Below, in pieces: positions 1 to 7,180 of a stretch of 31,633 nt of DNA. Each line of letters begins with the position of its first letter. The first letter of the stretch is position 1. Source of the DNA: an uncultured Acetatifactor sp. (lineage in GTDB: Bacteria; Bacillota; Clostridia; Lachnospirales; Lachnospiraceae). The notes beneath the pieces are model-generated. The model was not told the origin of the DNA. It saw only the letters and a list, made by a program, of their open reading frames with translations, and ran no database searches. A program made the translations under genes and the position numbers. The stretch covers positions 1 to 31,633 of the forward strand of contig CAJTPH010000036.1 in assembly GCA_910578215.1 (NCBI GenBank), given 5' to 3'.

Positions 1-113
1 ATTTCTGTATTGCTGTATTTGTATTTCACCACACGCCTCGTGGCTCCCTTCCTGCCATCCAGTATCGCCCGCACCATATCCGTATTAAATAAAACTGGCA
101 ATACCCTGCCCAT
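1..113 (-). CDS. Phage protein of the VLFNTxMVRAIL-DGRK family (N-terminal part)
   Basis: The reading frame starts at 113 behind an AGGAGG ribosome site and runs out of the window at base 1, so only about 37 residues are visible. They contain VLFNTDMVRAILDGRK followed by TRR, a start I know from many Clostridia prophage proteins often described as ASCH/PUA-like or simply hypothetical. The gene is the most distal visible member of the leftward phage operon, after the XF1762-type gene. The function is not known to me; an RNA- or nucleotide-binding role is only a guess from the ASCH resemblance. Confidence 0.6.
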   Translation of the reverse strand, partial: MGRVLPVLFNTDMVRAILDGRKGATRRVVKYKYSNTE

Positions 114-207
114 ATTTCACTGCCTCCTTTTTCTCCGCCCTTCCCAGGCATTTACCCAGACCCACGGAAAATAAAATACGCTCCCTGTGGATTATTTGAC
201 ACGGTAA

Positions 208-648
208 TCATTCCGTTATTTCAAACCTTAATTTCATCTGTGCCGGATAAAGATCAACCTCCGGTCTGCGCACTCCTGTCCAGCGCTTGCCCCCAGCTTC
301 CCCTACGCATTTCCACCCGGAAGCTTTTAAGCTTGCCCCATTTTCTGTGCTTAGAATATATGTGACAAGCTTTTTATAGCCCATATTTTTTGCTGCACGC
401 CACGTTGCCGAATATAGAAAGCTGCAGGCATTTTTTGTCCCGTCCGTGCAGAGCCGATTGACTTCAAGCGTCCAGCCGTCATCAAAATATCTGCTCACGG
501 GCCTGCCAACAATTGCAACCCCTACGATTTTGCCATCTTCAGCCGCCGCCACACTGAATTTATGTCCTGCAACTGGCCTATGGTGCCTGTGGTGCTGTTC
601 CACGAACGCATTCGCTTCTTTTAGGCTTATTGGCACTAATTCCATCAT
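208..648 (-). CDS. XF1762-family phage protein (acetyltransferase-like fold)
   Basis: This 146-residue protein begins MMELVPISLKEANAF and has the HHRH segment (residues about 19-22), then a hydrophobic strand (KIVGVAIVG), a DGWTLEVNRLCTDG stretch and YSATWRAAKNMGY. That layout is the one I associate with the XF1762 family found in many prophages, which resembles GCN5-type acetyltransferases. The acetyl-CoA loop is not clear enough to assign a reaction. It follows a phage adenine methyltransferase by 37 bp in the same direction and probably shares its mRNA. In phages this family often sits next to DNA methyltransferases, as here, so a role in DNA modification or in modifying a host protein is possible but unproven. 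Confidence 0.7.
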   Translation of the reverse strand: MMELVPISLKEANAFVEQHHRHHRPVAGHKFSVAAAEDGKIVGVAIVGRPVSRYFDDGWTLEVNRLCTDGTKNACSFLYSATWRAAKNMGYKKLVTYILSTENGASLKASGWKCVGEAGGKRWTGVRRPEVDLYPAQMKLRFEITE

Positions 649-685
649 CTTTTATCCTTTCTGTCATGTTTGCGCTCTTTCATAT

Positions 686-1117
686 TCACCTGAAAATCAC
701 AACCATGCTCGGGAATGGCGCAGAATTCTTAGATCTCCCAAATTTTAACCGGCCTTTCAGGAACCTAACCTCTACATTCGTTTTGCTGTATATGTATTCA
801 TGAAACCACTTTGTATCCGTCCTCGCCGGTACCAGCATTACTGCTATTCCATTTCCTGATTTGCCGTGCAGATAACATTTTTTTACCCAGTATCCGATTT
901 CTCTGCCGTATGGGGGATTGCAGAAAACCCTTTCGCCATCCCAGCTTTGGGAAAGCCCATCAGTCTCTTTTGTGTAATACTTTTCGCATTTGTGGTTATT
1001 TTCATTTGCGCAAGGATCTAAGGTAAACCCAAACTCAGCGTTTAATCCGTCATAGAAATCCTGCGGGGTTTCCCATTGATCCGTTTTGCTGCTAAACATT
1101 GCATCAGCATTCATCAT
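686..1117 (-). CDS. Phage N6-adenine DNA methyltransferase (Dam, PF05869 type)
   Basis: This 143-residue protein has the usual length and motifs of the small phage Dam family. DQWETPQDFYDGLNAEFGF lies near the N-terminus, then TLDPCANENN (residues about 31-40), and the catalytic NPPYG motif of amino-methyltransferases at about residues 67-71. The family transfers a methyl group from S-adenosylmethionine to N6 of adenine in DNA; its target site cannot be read from the sequence. It is one of three DNA methyltransferase genes in the first 3.8 kb and lies about 130 bp after the cytosine methyltransferase. Phages commonly use such enzymes to escape host restriction. Confidence 0.85.
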   Translation of the reverse strand: MMNADAMFSSKTDQWETPQDFYDGLNAEFGFTLDPCANENNHKCEKYYTKETDGLSQSWDGERVFCNPPYGREIGYWVKKCYLHGKSGNGIAVMLVPARTDTKWFHEYIYSKTNVEVRFLKGRLKFGRSKNSAPFPSMVVIFR

Positions 1118-1249
1118 TCCTTATCCTTTTTATACTATATCCTTTTCGCATTTTTAAGGCTGGGGGCAGCTGTTTATAGCTTTAAGTCTTTTTCGATGCA
1201 GCTTTGGATTCGTCCCTGACAATGAAAACAGGCCTTCCGAAATCCCTCC

Positions 1250-2938
1250 TTACCCAAACTTAAGCTGCCCTGTCTCCTCCTCGCCGATCCTTATGTTCCC
1301 GGTGCGCTCCGCCACACACAGCTCCGGCAGGTTTGCCCGGACCAGCGCTGCCGGTACCGGCGGGCATACCGCATTCCCGCACCGCCTCACCTGTTCGCTC
1401 CTGGGATAGCTTTTCCAGGAATAATCCCGATCGATTATATAGTCCGCCGGAAAGCCCTGGCAGCCGTACAGCTCTCTCGGCTCCAGCATCCGCAGCCCGA
1501 TATCTATGATCTGATAATCAACCCCCGCGATTGTCACCAGACCAAACCTGTCCTGTGCTGTTACTGTGTCTAGTGGCTCCTTAATGTCCTGCCCTGTGCC
1601 TTGGCCATAATATTTAATCAGAAATGCTCTTACCTCTGCAAAATGCCCATCCCCCGCCGTTATGGTGGGAATCGGATCTTTGATATCCCTGCCGTCACAA
1701 TGGTTGTTTAACTGGATCAGTGTCGCCGCGCATAAGCTGTTATGGTCGGCGGTTGTCACCGTGGGCAGCAGATTCCTTGGACTCGCCTCATCCCCCTTAT
1801 ATCTGCCGCCATAGTATTTATGCAGGAACGACACCGCCAGCCCATAGCGGTTTGATGCATCCACGGTCATAATCGGTTCCGATATCCGCTGCCCTCTGGC
1901 TTCGTTTTGTGATGTCTCGGAGTGGTACTGGATCAGTATAGGCTCCATAAGCAAATGACTTCCAACTGTGGTAATAGTGCCAAGAGGTTTTTGTATATCC
2001 CCCGGAGCATTATCATATTTGCACTGGATCACGGTCGGCGCCGCCAGACAATACTTGTTTCTCGCCATAGTTGGTATTGGCTCCCGAATATCCTGCGGCT
2101 TTCGCTCCCCTCCATGATTGCACTGGATAATAAATGGCTCCGGGTTATCCAAAACAAATTTCTTTATTCCCCGCGCGATCCGCTCCATGGTCTTTTGCGC
2201 CAGCGGTCTAACCGCTCGGATACCATACTTTTCCTTTATATCTTCCGCTGTGTCAAAAATGCTTGGGCAGGGCAGGGAAAAATCTATCTGCGTATATGCC
2301 CCTATGTAAGGCTTACGTAAGCCTGCCGCAACTTCCGGGCTGCCTGCCGGTCCATGTGTCGGTTCCGGCCAGACAATCGGCCTGCCATCGCAGCGGGCAA
2401 TCAGGAAAAACCGCCTGCGCATTGTGGGCGCTCCATAGTCTGCCGCCACCAACTCCTGGTGCTCTACCTGGTACCCCAGCTCCTGCAGCTGACTTACAAA
2501 CTTCCGGAATGTCACACCCTGCTTTGCCTTTATAGGTCTGTGCCCTCGGTTCAACGGCCCCCAGGCTTTAAACTCCTCCACGTTTTCCAGCATAATCACC
2601 CGCGGACGGATAAGCGCCGCCCATCGGAGCGCCACCCAGGCCAGCCCCCTGATTTTTTTGTCCTTTGGCTTCCCGCCCTTGGCCTTACTAAAATGCTTGC
2701 AGTCTGGCGAAAACCACGCCAGTGCCACCGGATGACCGCCGCAGGCTTTTACCGGGTCAACGTCCCATACGCTCTCACAGTAATGTTTTGTATTTGGATG
2801 GTTAGTCTTATGCATCCGGATGGCTTCCGGATCATGGTTGATTGCTATGTCCACGCTGATTCCGGTTGCCATCTCTATGCCGGTGCTGGCACCGCCGCCT
2901 CCGGCAAAATTGTCCACTATCAGCTCCCCGTTTATCAT
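1250..2938 (-). CDS. DNA cytosine-5 methyltransferase with a repeat-built target-recognition region
   Basis: This 562-residue Dcm-family enzyme has motif I FAGGGGASTGIEMA (11-24), the catalytic SPDC motif with Cys80, the ENV motif (118-120), an RRRFF segment near 174-178, the late PRELYGCQGFP motif (487-497) and motif X QVRRCGNAVCPP (516-527). It methylates C5 of cytosine using S-adenosylmethionine. The region between about 268 and 468, where target recognition usually lies, is made of about six related units of some 30-37 residues. Each has a pattern like IQxN...DIKxPIxTITxxDRxGL. The start overlaps the stop of the upstream adenine methyltransferase by 4 bp (ATGA), which suggests translational coupling. 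At 562 residues it is longer than typical single-target enzymes because of the repeats. Confidence 0.92.
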   Translation of the reverse strand: MINGELIVDNFAGGGGASTGIEMATGISVDIAINHDPEAIRMHKTNHPNTKHYCESVWDVDPVKACGGHPVALAWFSPDCKHFSKAKGGKPKDKKIRGLAWVALRWAALIRPRVIMLENVEEFKAWGPLNRGHRPIKAKQGVTFRKFVSQLQELGYQVEHQELVAADYGAPTMRRRFFLIARCDGRPIVWPEPTHGPAGSPEVAAGLRKPYIGAYTQIDFSLPCPSIFDTAEDIKEKYGIRAVRPLAQKTMERIARGIKKFVLDNPEPFIIQCNHGGERKPQDIREPIPTMARNKYCLAAPTVIQCKYDNAPGDIQKPLGTITTVGSHLLMEPILIQYHSETSQNEARGQRISEPIMTVDASNRYGLAVSFLHKYYGGRYKGDEASPRNLLPTVTTADHNSLCAATLIQLNNHCDGRDIKDPIPTITAGDGHFAEVRAFLIKYYGQGTGQDIKEPLDTVTAQDRFGLVTIAGVDYQIIDIGLRMLEPRELYGCQGFPADYIIDRDYSWKSYPRSEQVRRCGNAVCPPVPAALVRANLPELCVAERTGNIRIGEEETGQLKFG

Positions 2939-3753
2939 GGCACCATCACCTCCCCGAAGTCCTCAATACTCATCTGCCCTTCCGGTTCAAAGTTCATCCA
3001 AAGCACTTCTTTTTTCTTGCTGCAGACCTGCGAATAGCTGACAGCCTCCTCCCGGTACCAGCCTTTTAAGCGGGTATTGTACAGGATGCTGTCATACCCG
3101 GACAGCAGCACCGGTCCCCGGTGTGCTATCAGCACGTCCAGCAAATCACTGTGGGCCATATCGTCCATCTCGTGCCGGTACTGCTTCCCGTGCCTGGTAC
3201 CCAGCATATAAGGCGGGTCTGCGTAGATGAGCACCCTTGGATAGTTAAAACGTTTTATCAGCTCTACCGCTGGTCGATTCTCAATCTGTACGCCCCGTAG
3301 CCGTTCGGCGGCCTGCATGATCTTTTCCGGCAGTCTTGTCCAGTCCTGGGATGCATAAGCGCGTTCCCTCCCCTGCACGTCATTTTTCCACCCAACCCGT
3401 TCTCCGTTCGTCCGAAAGCCGTGCCCCATATTAAGACGTATGTAAAAATTTACCGCCTTACCCAGGCTGTCATCGGGCGCGGATGTAAATGCATCCTCAT
3501 ACACCTGCCTGGCATACGGCGTCCAGTAAATTTCATGGGCAAGACGCTCGGGGTCCCTTTTAATCCACTCAAACAGGTTTACCACGTCCCGGTCCAGATC
3601 GTTGACAGTCTCTATGTGGGAGCGCGGCTTGTTAAACAGCACTGCCCCGCTGCCAAAGTAAGGCTCCAGGTAGCTGTGATGTGCCGGAAATCGACTGATA
3701 ATCCAACTTGCCAGAGACCACTTGCTTCCCGGATATTTTATAACTGCATTCAT
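2935..3753 (-). CDS. DNA adenine methylase, Dam/DpnII (D12) family
   Basis: This 272-residue protein opens MNAVIKYPGSKWSLASWI, the K-x-x-G-x-K SAM-binding start typical of D12-class methylases. It then has EPYFGSGAVLFNKP (about 51-64), NDLDRDVVNLF and the catalytic DPPY (about 179-182, in LIYADPPYMLG). D12 enzymes methylate adenine N6, classically in GATC, but the target here is unknown. The gene is followed directly by the cytosine methyltransferase with a 4-bp overlap. No good ribosome site lies next to the ATG. The nearest strong one, AAAGGAG, ends about 45 bases upstream, across a possible hairpin described as a separate entry. Confidence 0.92.
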   Translation of the reverse strand: MNAVIKYPGSKWSLASWIISRFPAHHSYLEPYFGSGAVLFNKPRSHIETVNDLDRDVVNLFEWIKRDPERLAHEIYWTPYARQVYEDAFTSAPDDSLGKAVNFYIRLNMGHGFRTNGERVGWKNDVQGRERAYASQDWTRLPEKIMQAAERLRGVQIENRPAVELIKRFNYPRVLIYADPPYMLGTRHGKQYRHEMDDMAHSDLLDVLIAHRGPVLLSGYDSILYNTRLKGWYREEAVSYSQVCSKKKEVLWMNFEPEGQMSIEDFGEVMVP

Positions 3754-3805
3754 TGTATTTACAGAGCCTGCTATAGCGTTGCCCCGGCCGGAGGCTGGCT
3801 CCTTT
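3754..3805 (-). promoter_or_regulatory. Leader with remote Shine-Dalgarno and hairpin before the adenine methylase
   Basis: Read on the minus strand, AAAGGAG (3805-3799) is followed by a GC-rich stretch whose ends GAGCC (3801-3797) and GGCTC (3768-3764) can pair, leaving about ten bases before the ATG at 3753. If the hairpin forms, the ribosome site would be brought near the start codon. The PAPS-reductase-like gene has the same layout (6406-6354). The pairing is seen in the sequence; the effect on translation is inferred. Confidence 0.35.
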
Positions 3806-3811
3806 CTTTTT

Positions 3812-4525
3812 TTACTGTATCCATGCCTCCTGAGGCATGTTTTCTAGCATTCTGTCAAATTCCCTTAATGCTGGATTCATCCCGTGTGTCCACTTGAATC
3901 CTTCTGTTTCCTCATTCGCCTTTGTATATAGTTCTTCAATCTGCTTTACCATTTTGAGATATCCTGTGTTTTCATCACGCAGGATATCCAGGGCCGCCTT
4001 GATACAGTCATACCTGTGCTGCAGCCCGATGTAAGCCTGGTAAACCCCGAAGCAGCACTGCGCCGCCTCAATCAGCTGGTCTTTTGTGAGTATTTTCATC
4101 TTTTTGACAGCTTCCCTATTCGCCAGATTGCTCTCAAAGCTGCTCAAGCCATAATAGTCGTGCTCATACACGTCATAGCCCATTAATTCCTGATCCCTGC
4201 ACACAGCCGCAAAGAACAGGTCAAAATACTCTGGTAAGTATTCGTTCCTCAAATCCTCCTGCATTTCCTCACATTCCGCACAAAGATCTGAAAACATCAC
4301 CTTAAATTCATAGGCATCGTCCTCATCCCCGTCAAGGGCGTTAAGGAGAGTGTCATCGTCCCCGTCAATATAATACTGTACGTCATAGCAAGCTTCTGAA
4401 ATATCATCCAGTGCATCCTTAATGGATAAAAGATTCAGGCCTTTTGCTATCGGTTTTTTATACCTAAGCTGCTTGGCTTTCTCCCGTTTCGTTTCCTCTG
4501 TATCAACTATTTTTTTACTGCCCAT
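3812..4525 (-). CDS. Phage protein of unknown function, acidic
   Basis: I do not recognise this 237-residue protein. It starts MGSKKIVDTEETKREKAKQL, is strongly acidic in the first half (DGDDDTLLNALDGDEDD, about 54-70), and then appears helical with aromatic clusters (YLPEYFDLFFAAVC). There is no signal peptide or membrane segment. Its start overlaps the end of the preceding gene by 11 bp, and the junction sequence is a near copy of the junction 470 bp upstream. It sits between the PAPS-reductase-like gene and the DNA methylases in one leftward operon, so a part in DNA modification or phage early functions is possible but not shown. Confidence 0.7.
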   Translation of the reverse strand: MGSKKIVDTEETKREKAKQLRYKKPIAKGLNLLSIKDALDDISEACYDVQYYIDGDDDTLLNALDGDEDDAYEFKVMFSDLCAECEEMQEDLRNEYLPEYFDLFFAAVCRDQELMGYDVYEHDYYGLSSFESNLANREAVKKMKILTKDQLIEAAQCCFGVYQAYIGLQHRYDCIKAALDILRDENTGYLKMVKQIEELYTKANEETEGFKWTHGMNPALREFDRMLENMPQEAWIQ

Positions 4526-4982
4526 TTAATATTTCCCCTTCTGTCCCATGGAAAGCTCCCGAAACCTTTTCCGTTTTGTTTTTAGATGCCAATGCCATGG
4601 CGTCTTCCCCAACATCATGCGTCTGTTCCTGCTTTTCCTGGCATCTTTTATACGCTTTTTCCTTGTCCAAGCATATCTGTTCCGATAATTCCCTCGATAT
4701 CCGCTTAAACTGGCCAACCATGTAATCCGTGTAAAAATCCCTTTTCCTGCCTGGCTGTGACAGTACGCTGGCATAATCGTCAAGCATGTTAATAATCAGG
4801 AATATGTCCCTGTATGTCGATTTAACTGTATAGTCCGACATGGGATAAGATCCAGTGTTTACAGCCCCTTCTATATTCACTTCCGCTTGGGGAATTGTTT
4901 CACAGACCTCTGCAAGAAACTCAAACAGGCCCAGCTGCCCAGGAATCTGCAATTCAGCAGAATTTACTTTGTCTTTGCCCAT
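4515..4982 (-). CDS. Phage protein of unknown function
   Basis: This 155-residue protein has no family I recognise. It begins MGKDKVNSAELQIPGQLGLFEFL, has a predicted helical middle (RDIFLIINMLDDYASVLSQ) and a charged, lysine- and glutamine-rich C-terminal third. Its last residues, GAFHGTEGE, closely match GAFHGAEGG at the end of the upstream PAPS-reductase-like protein. In both cases this coding stretch contains the ribosome site of the next gene. The start at 4982 follows the preceding stop directly (TTAA then ATG), which indicates coupled translation. A second reading frame inside it (4526-4783) looks like a shadow. Confidence 0.7.
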   Translation of the reverse strand: MGKDKVNSAELQIPGQLGLFEFLAEVCETIPQAEVNIEGAVNTGSYPMSDYTVKSTYRDIFLIINMLDDYASVLSQPGRKRDFYTDYMVGQFKRISRELSEQICLDKEKAYKRCQEKQEQTHDVGEDAMALASKNKTEKVSGAFHGTEGEILNGQ

Positions 4983-6353
4983 TTAACATGGCCCTCCCTC
5001 TGCCCCATGAAAGGCTCCTGCAGGATACGCCCATTTACCTTTCACATACACATCGTCTGTCGTAAATTCACCCGTAACTAGGTTATGTATCGCCCTGTCA
5101 TCACCATGGCACACGCATGACTTCACATTCCCGACAAAGGTGTCCAGGCCGCATTTGTTATCCAAAGTAAAACCAAGAATAACCTCATCCTGCTTCAGGG
5201 CCGCATATTCCTCCGGATACAGCTCCCGGATACCGGCAAACAGCTTCGGCGTGGAGAAGATGCACATGGCACAGGAACAGCGGTTCCACCCAGCCCGGTA
5301 GCATGGATGCGGGTTTGCCTTGTGGCGCTTAAGGACTTCCCAGACGTCTTTTTCCGAGTAATCTATCACCGGCCTCCATTGATGGACGGTCCGGTGGGAC
5401 TTTTTCTCGGCATTCGTCCGGTGGATCTCCATTTCGTTATACATGGCCCGCCCGGTGCTTTCCCCCCGGCGCTCCCCGGATACCACCAACACCTTCACAT
5501 CCTCTTTTGTCTTGTCAAGGTTCGATGTCACGCTGTCCTGGACTGCTGCCTTCAGGCTCCCGCTGCACCATCTTCCCTGGTGCGTTCCTCCTTTTGCAGG
5601 AAACTTGAATCTCTTTCCACCAAGTTCCCCAAGCTGCTCCAGCCTGTCCAGGTTGCTGATGACGGAATCCGCCACCGCTATCTTCAGATAGGCGGAACAC
5701 CACCGGCGGCTCAGGTCGCCGCTCTTTGCAGGAAACTTCATCCGGTATCCATACTGCTTCAGTGCTTCCTCCATATCCTCCGTGCATCTCTCTTTCAGCT
5801 CCAGGCACTTTAGATAATTCTGCGATAACCTGCACTGCATTACTTCCCCAGTTTCAGGGTCAATCCACTCAATCGGTTCGGATGCACCGATACGGTACAA
5901 TTCCCCGAAGAATCCATTTACCCGGTAGGAAACCCTCAGCGTTACTTCCTCCGCATCCGCAAAGCTCTTTACATAGTTCTGAGTGCACCGCCAGTCCATG
6001 CGCCTAGATGGATGCCCGCCGTCAATGTCATGGTGCCACAGCTCGATTTTCTCCTTCGGTACCCCCATTTCCAGGAGCTTGTAATAGCAGGCCGTGCTGT
6101 CTTTGCCTCCAGAAAACAGGACAATTACCAGGTCATAATCTTCCAGGGGAAACAGCTTATCCAGGTATATTTTTTCAAAGTGGCTGCTGCCCTTCCTGCC
6201 TAGCACCCGTGGCCTAATGCATTTTCCCATGCCATAAACAGGAGCATCAGGTTTCCCAAGGTTTACCGGTGTTAGCACGGAGCAGTCCGAATCCTTTATA
6301 AAATCTGGCTCAATAAAGCTCAATTGCCCCAAACTGCTTTCAAAAATCTCCAT
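4983..6353 (-). CDS. PAPS-reductase/ATP-pyrophosphatase family protein with an internal duplication
   Basis: This 456-residue protein has the PP-loop SGGKDST (81-87) that defines the PAPS reductase/N-type ATP pyrophosphatase fold, preceded by the strand DLVIVLF. The module KFPAK-x-G-x4-RWCSxxLKxAVxDSVxSNLD occurs twice, at about 206-237 and 250-281. The RWC...LK part corresponds to the C-C...K substrate-side motif of the family. After that come VVSGERRGES (290-299) and a cysteine cluster (C351, C359, C361, C364 and a late C413/C415) that could hold a metal or Fe-S centre. Family members activate or transfer sulfur (CysH, DndC) or adenylate substrates. In this prophage it sits beside three DNA methyltransferases, so a DNA- or tRNA-modifying role is reasonable but not shown. 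Confidence 0.85.
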   Translation of the reverse strand: MEIFESSLGQLSFIEPDFIKDSDCSVLTPVNLGKPDAPVYGMGKCIRPRVLGRKGSSHFEKIYLDKLFPLEDYDLVIVLFSGGKDSTACYYKLLEMGVPKEKIELWHHDIDGGHPSRRMDWRCTQNYVKSFADAEEVTLRVSYRVNGFFGELYRIGASEPIEWIDPETGEVMQCRLSQNYLKCLELKERCTEDMEEALKQYGYRMKFPAKSGDLSRRWCSAYLKIAVADSVISNLDRLEQLGELGGKRFKFPAKGGTHQGRWCSGSLKAAVQDSVTSNLDKTKEDVKVLVVSGERRGESTGRAMYNEMEIHRTNAEKKSHRTVHQWRPVIDYSEKDVWEVLKRHKANPHPCYRAGWNRCSCAMCIFSTPKLFAGIRELYPEEYAALKQDEVILGFTLDNKCGLDTFVGNVKSCVCHGDDRAIHNLVTGEFTTDDVYVKGKWAYPAGAFHGAEGGPC

Positions 6354-6406
6354 TTTTTCACAAGGAACCCGGCGCGCCTTTTTCCCGGGAAGGTTCCGGC
6401 TCCTTT
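6354..6406 (-). promoter_or_regulatory. Leader with remote Shine-Dalgarno and hairpin before the PAPS-reductase-like gene
   Basis: On the minus strand AAAGGAG (6406-6400) is followed by GGAACC (6397-6392), a GC-rich loop containing CCCGGG, then GGTTCC (6369-6364) and ten bases to the ATG at 6353. GGAACC and GGTTCC pair perfectly and would close the gap between the ribosome site and the start. The spacing from AAAGGAG to ATG (46 bases) nearly equals that of the adenine methylase leader (45 bases). Confidence 0.4.
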
Positions 6407-6428
6407 CTGATTTTTTTATTGTTGCGTC

Positions 6429-6611
6429 TTAATGTTCATCAGCGCTTCTGTTTTCATCTTCGCTCCACTCCGCATCCGGCCCCTCACCATATTCCTCGGC
6501 GCATTTTTTACTATCCGGGTACAGGAACATACAAGCCCCTTCTGTGATTGCACATCCGTAACCGTGCCATTCATCTGTATTATAAGCCGCCGCACATCTG
6601 CCTGCTGCCAT
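6429..6611 (-). CDS. Small cysteine-containing phage protein (60 residues)
   Basis: The chosen frame starts at 6611 behind a clear AGGAGG site and gives a 60-residue acidic protein with Cys at about 6, 20, 27 and 37 (GYGCAITEGACMFLYPD, then KKCAEEYGEGPDAEW). I recall similar short proteins with a CMFL-PDS-KCAE core in Lachnospiraceae prophages, with no known role. An overlapping frame (6416-6646) is open but lacks a good start. The gene follows the 23-residue cysteine-rich gene by 38 bp in the same operon. Confidence 0.65.
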   Translation of the reverse strand: MAAGRCAAAYNTDEWHGYGCAITEGACMFLYPDSKKCAEEYGEGPDAEWSEDENRSADEH

Positions 6612-6649
6612 GCCTTAATCCTCCTTTTCCTCCGATTTATCCGCATTGC

Positions 6650-6721
6650 TTATTCTTTACAGCTTTCCATTTTGCAATCATGAAGATCACATTGTGTGCA
6701 ATTCGGATATTGACAATTCAT
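6650..6721 (-). CDS. Tiny cysteine-rich peptide (23 residues)
   Basis: The ATG at 6721 overlaps the stop of the upstream gene (TAATG), which suggests coupled translation. The peptide has five cysteines in a C-x4-C-x2-C-x4-C-x4-C arrangement and could bind zinc. It is too short for firm assignment; the cysteine spacing and start-stop overlap are the evidence. Confidence 0.45.
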   Translation of the reverse strand: MNCQYPNCTQCDLHDCKMESCKE

Positions 6722-6966
6722 TACCCATCACCTCTCCTAAATTCTTCCGCAAATCTATTTATTACAGGACACCATGAGATCAAAATGTTCTGGCAGAATA
6801 ACAGCATCTGCTCGTCACCCTTATCATAATATTCCTTAGATAGCTCCCCCATCTTTCGGTTATATGCAGCCATATCATGATCTGACAAAAAATCCTTATA
6901 CATTGCCCAAATCGTATTCTGGATATGCGATATTTCCTTATGCCTTTCCTCTATTTTTTCCTGCAT
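6721..6966 (-). CDS. Small helical phage protein of unknown function
   Basis: The preferred start is the ATG at 6966, preceded by GTGGAG seven bases away; a GTG at 6978 is the alternative. The 81-residue product starts MQEKIEERHKEISHIQ, is predicted to be almost all helical and charged, and has no motif I recognise. It is the first gene after the AT-rich repeat region 6977-7180, downstream of the helicase gene. Confidence 0.6.
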   Translation of the reverse strand: MQEKIEERHKEISHIQNTIWAMYKDFLSDHDMAAYNRKMGELSKEYYDKGDEQMLLFCQNILISWCPVINRFAEEFRRGDG

Positions 6967-6976
6967 GATAATCTCC

Positions 6977-7180
6977 ACGTAACTGATATTTTAACGCCGT
7001 AACTCCATGTAACCTTTTTATGTAACTTGTGGAAATACTGTATTTATGCGCATGTAACCACTGTACCTATTATTTGCGAGCATATGCAAAAAATTAATGA
7101 TTAATATAAAAACATATATACTTTTACACTCATATATATAAATACATTTTGTAGAGTTACAATGGTTATAGTGGTTACAT
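6977..7180. other. AT-rich region with repeated GTAAC sites, possible replication origin
   Basis: This 200-bp non-coding gap lies just downstream of the helicase gene. GTAAC occurs on the plus strand at about 6979, 6999, 7009, 7022 and 7054, three of them inside ATGTAAC (7007, 7020, 7052). The reverse form GTTAC occurs at about 7156 and 7174. The 11-mers ATGTAACCACT (7052-7062) and AGTGGTTACAT (7170-7180) are exact inverted copies that enclose about 100 bp of nearly pure AT. Iterons flanking an AT-rich stretch beside helicase and primase genes fit a phage origin. A regulatory role is the alternative. Confidence 0.4.

Noticed and set aside
1118..1249. Possible tiny cysteine-containing frame after the cytosine methyltransferase
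   Set aside because: Several short frames follow AAGGAGG here, but none has a usual start at the right distance, so I could not support one.
2354..3037. A 227-codon plus-strand frame
   Set aside because: It lies antisense to two methyltransferase genes with full motif sets, has no matching ribosome site, and its product has no recognisable domain.
5307..5813. A 168-codon plus-strand frame and other long frames over the PAPS-like gene
   Set aside because: They are shadows of the GC-rich reading frame that carries the SGGKDST motif.
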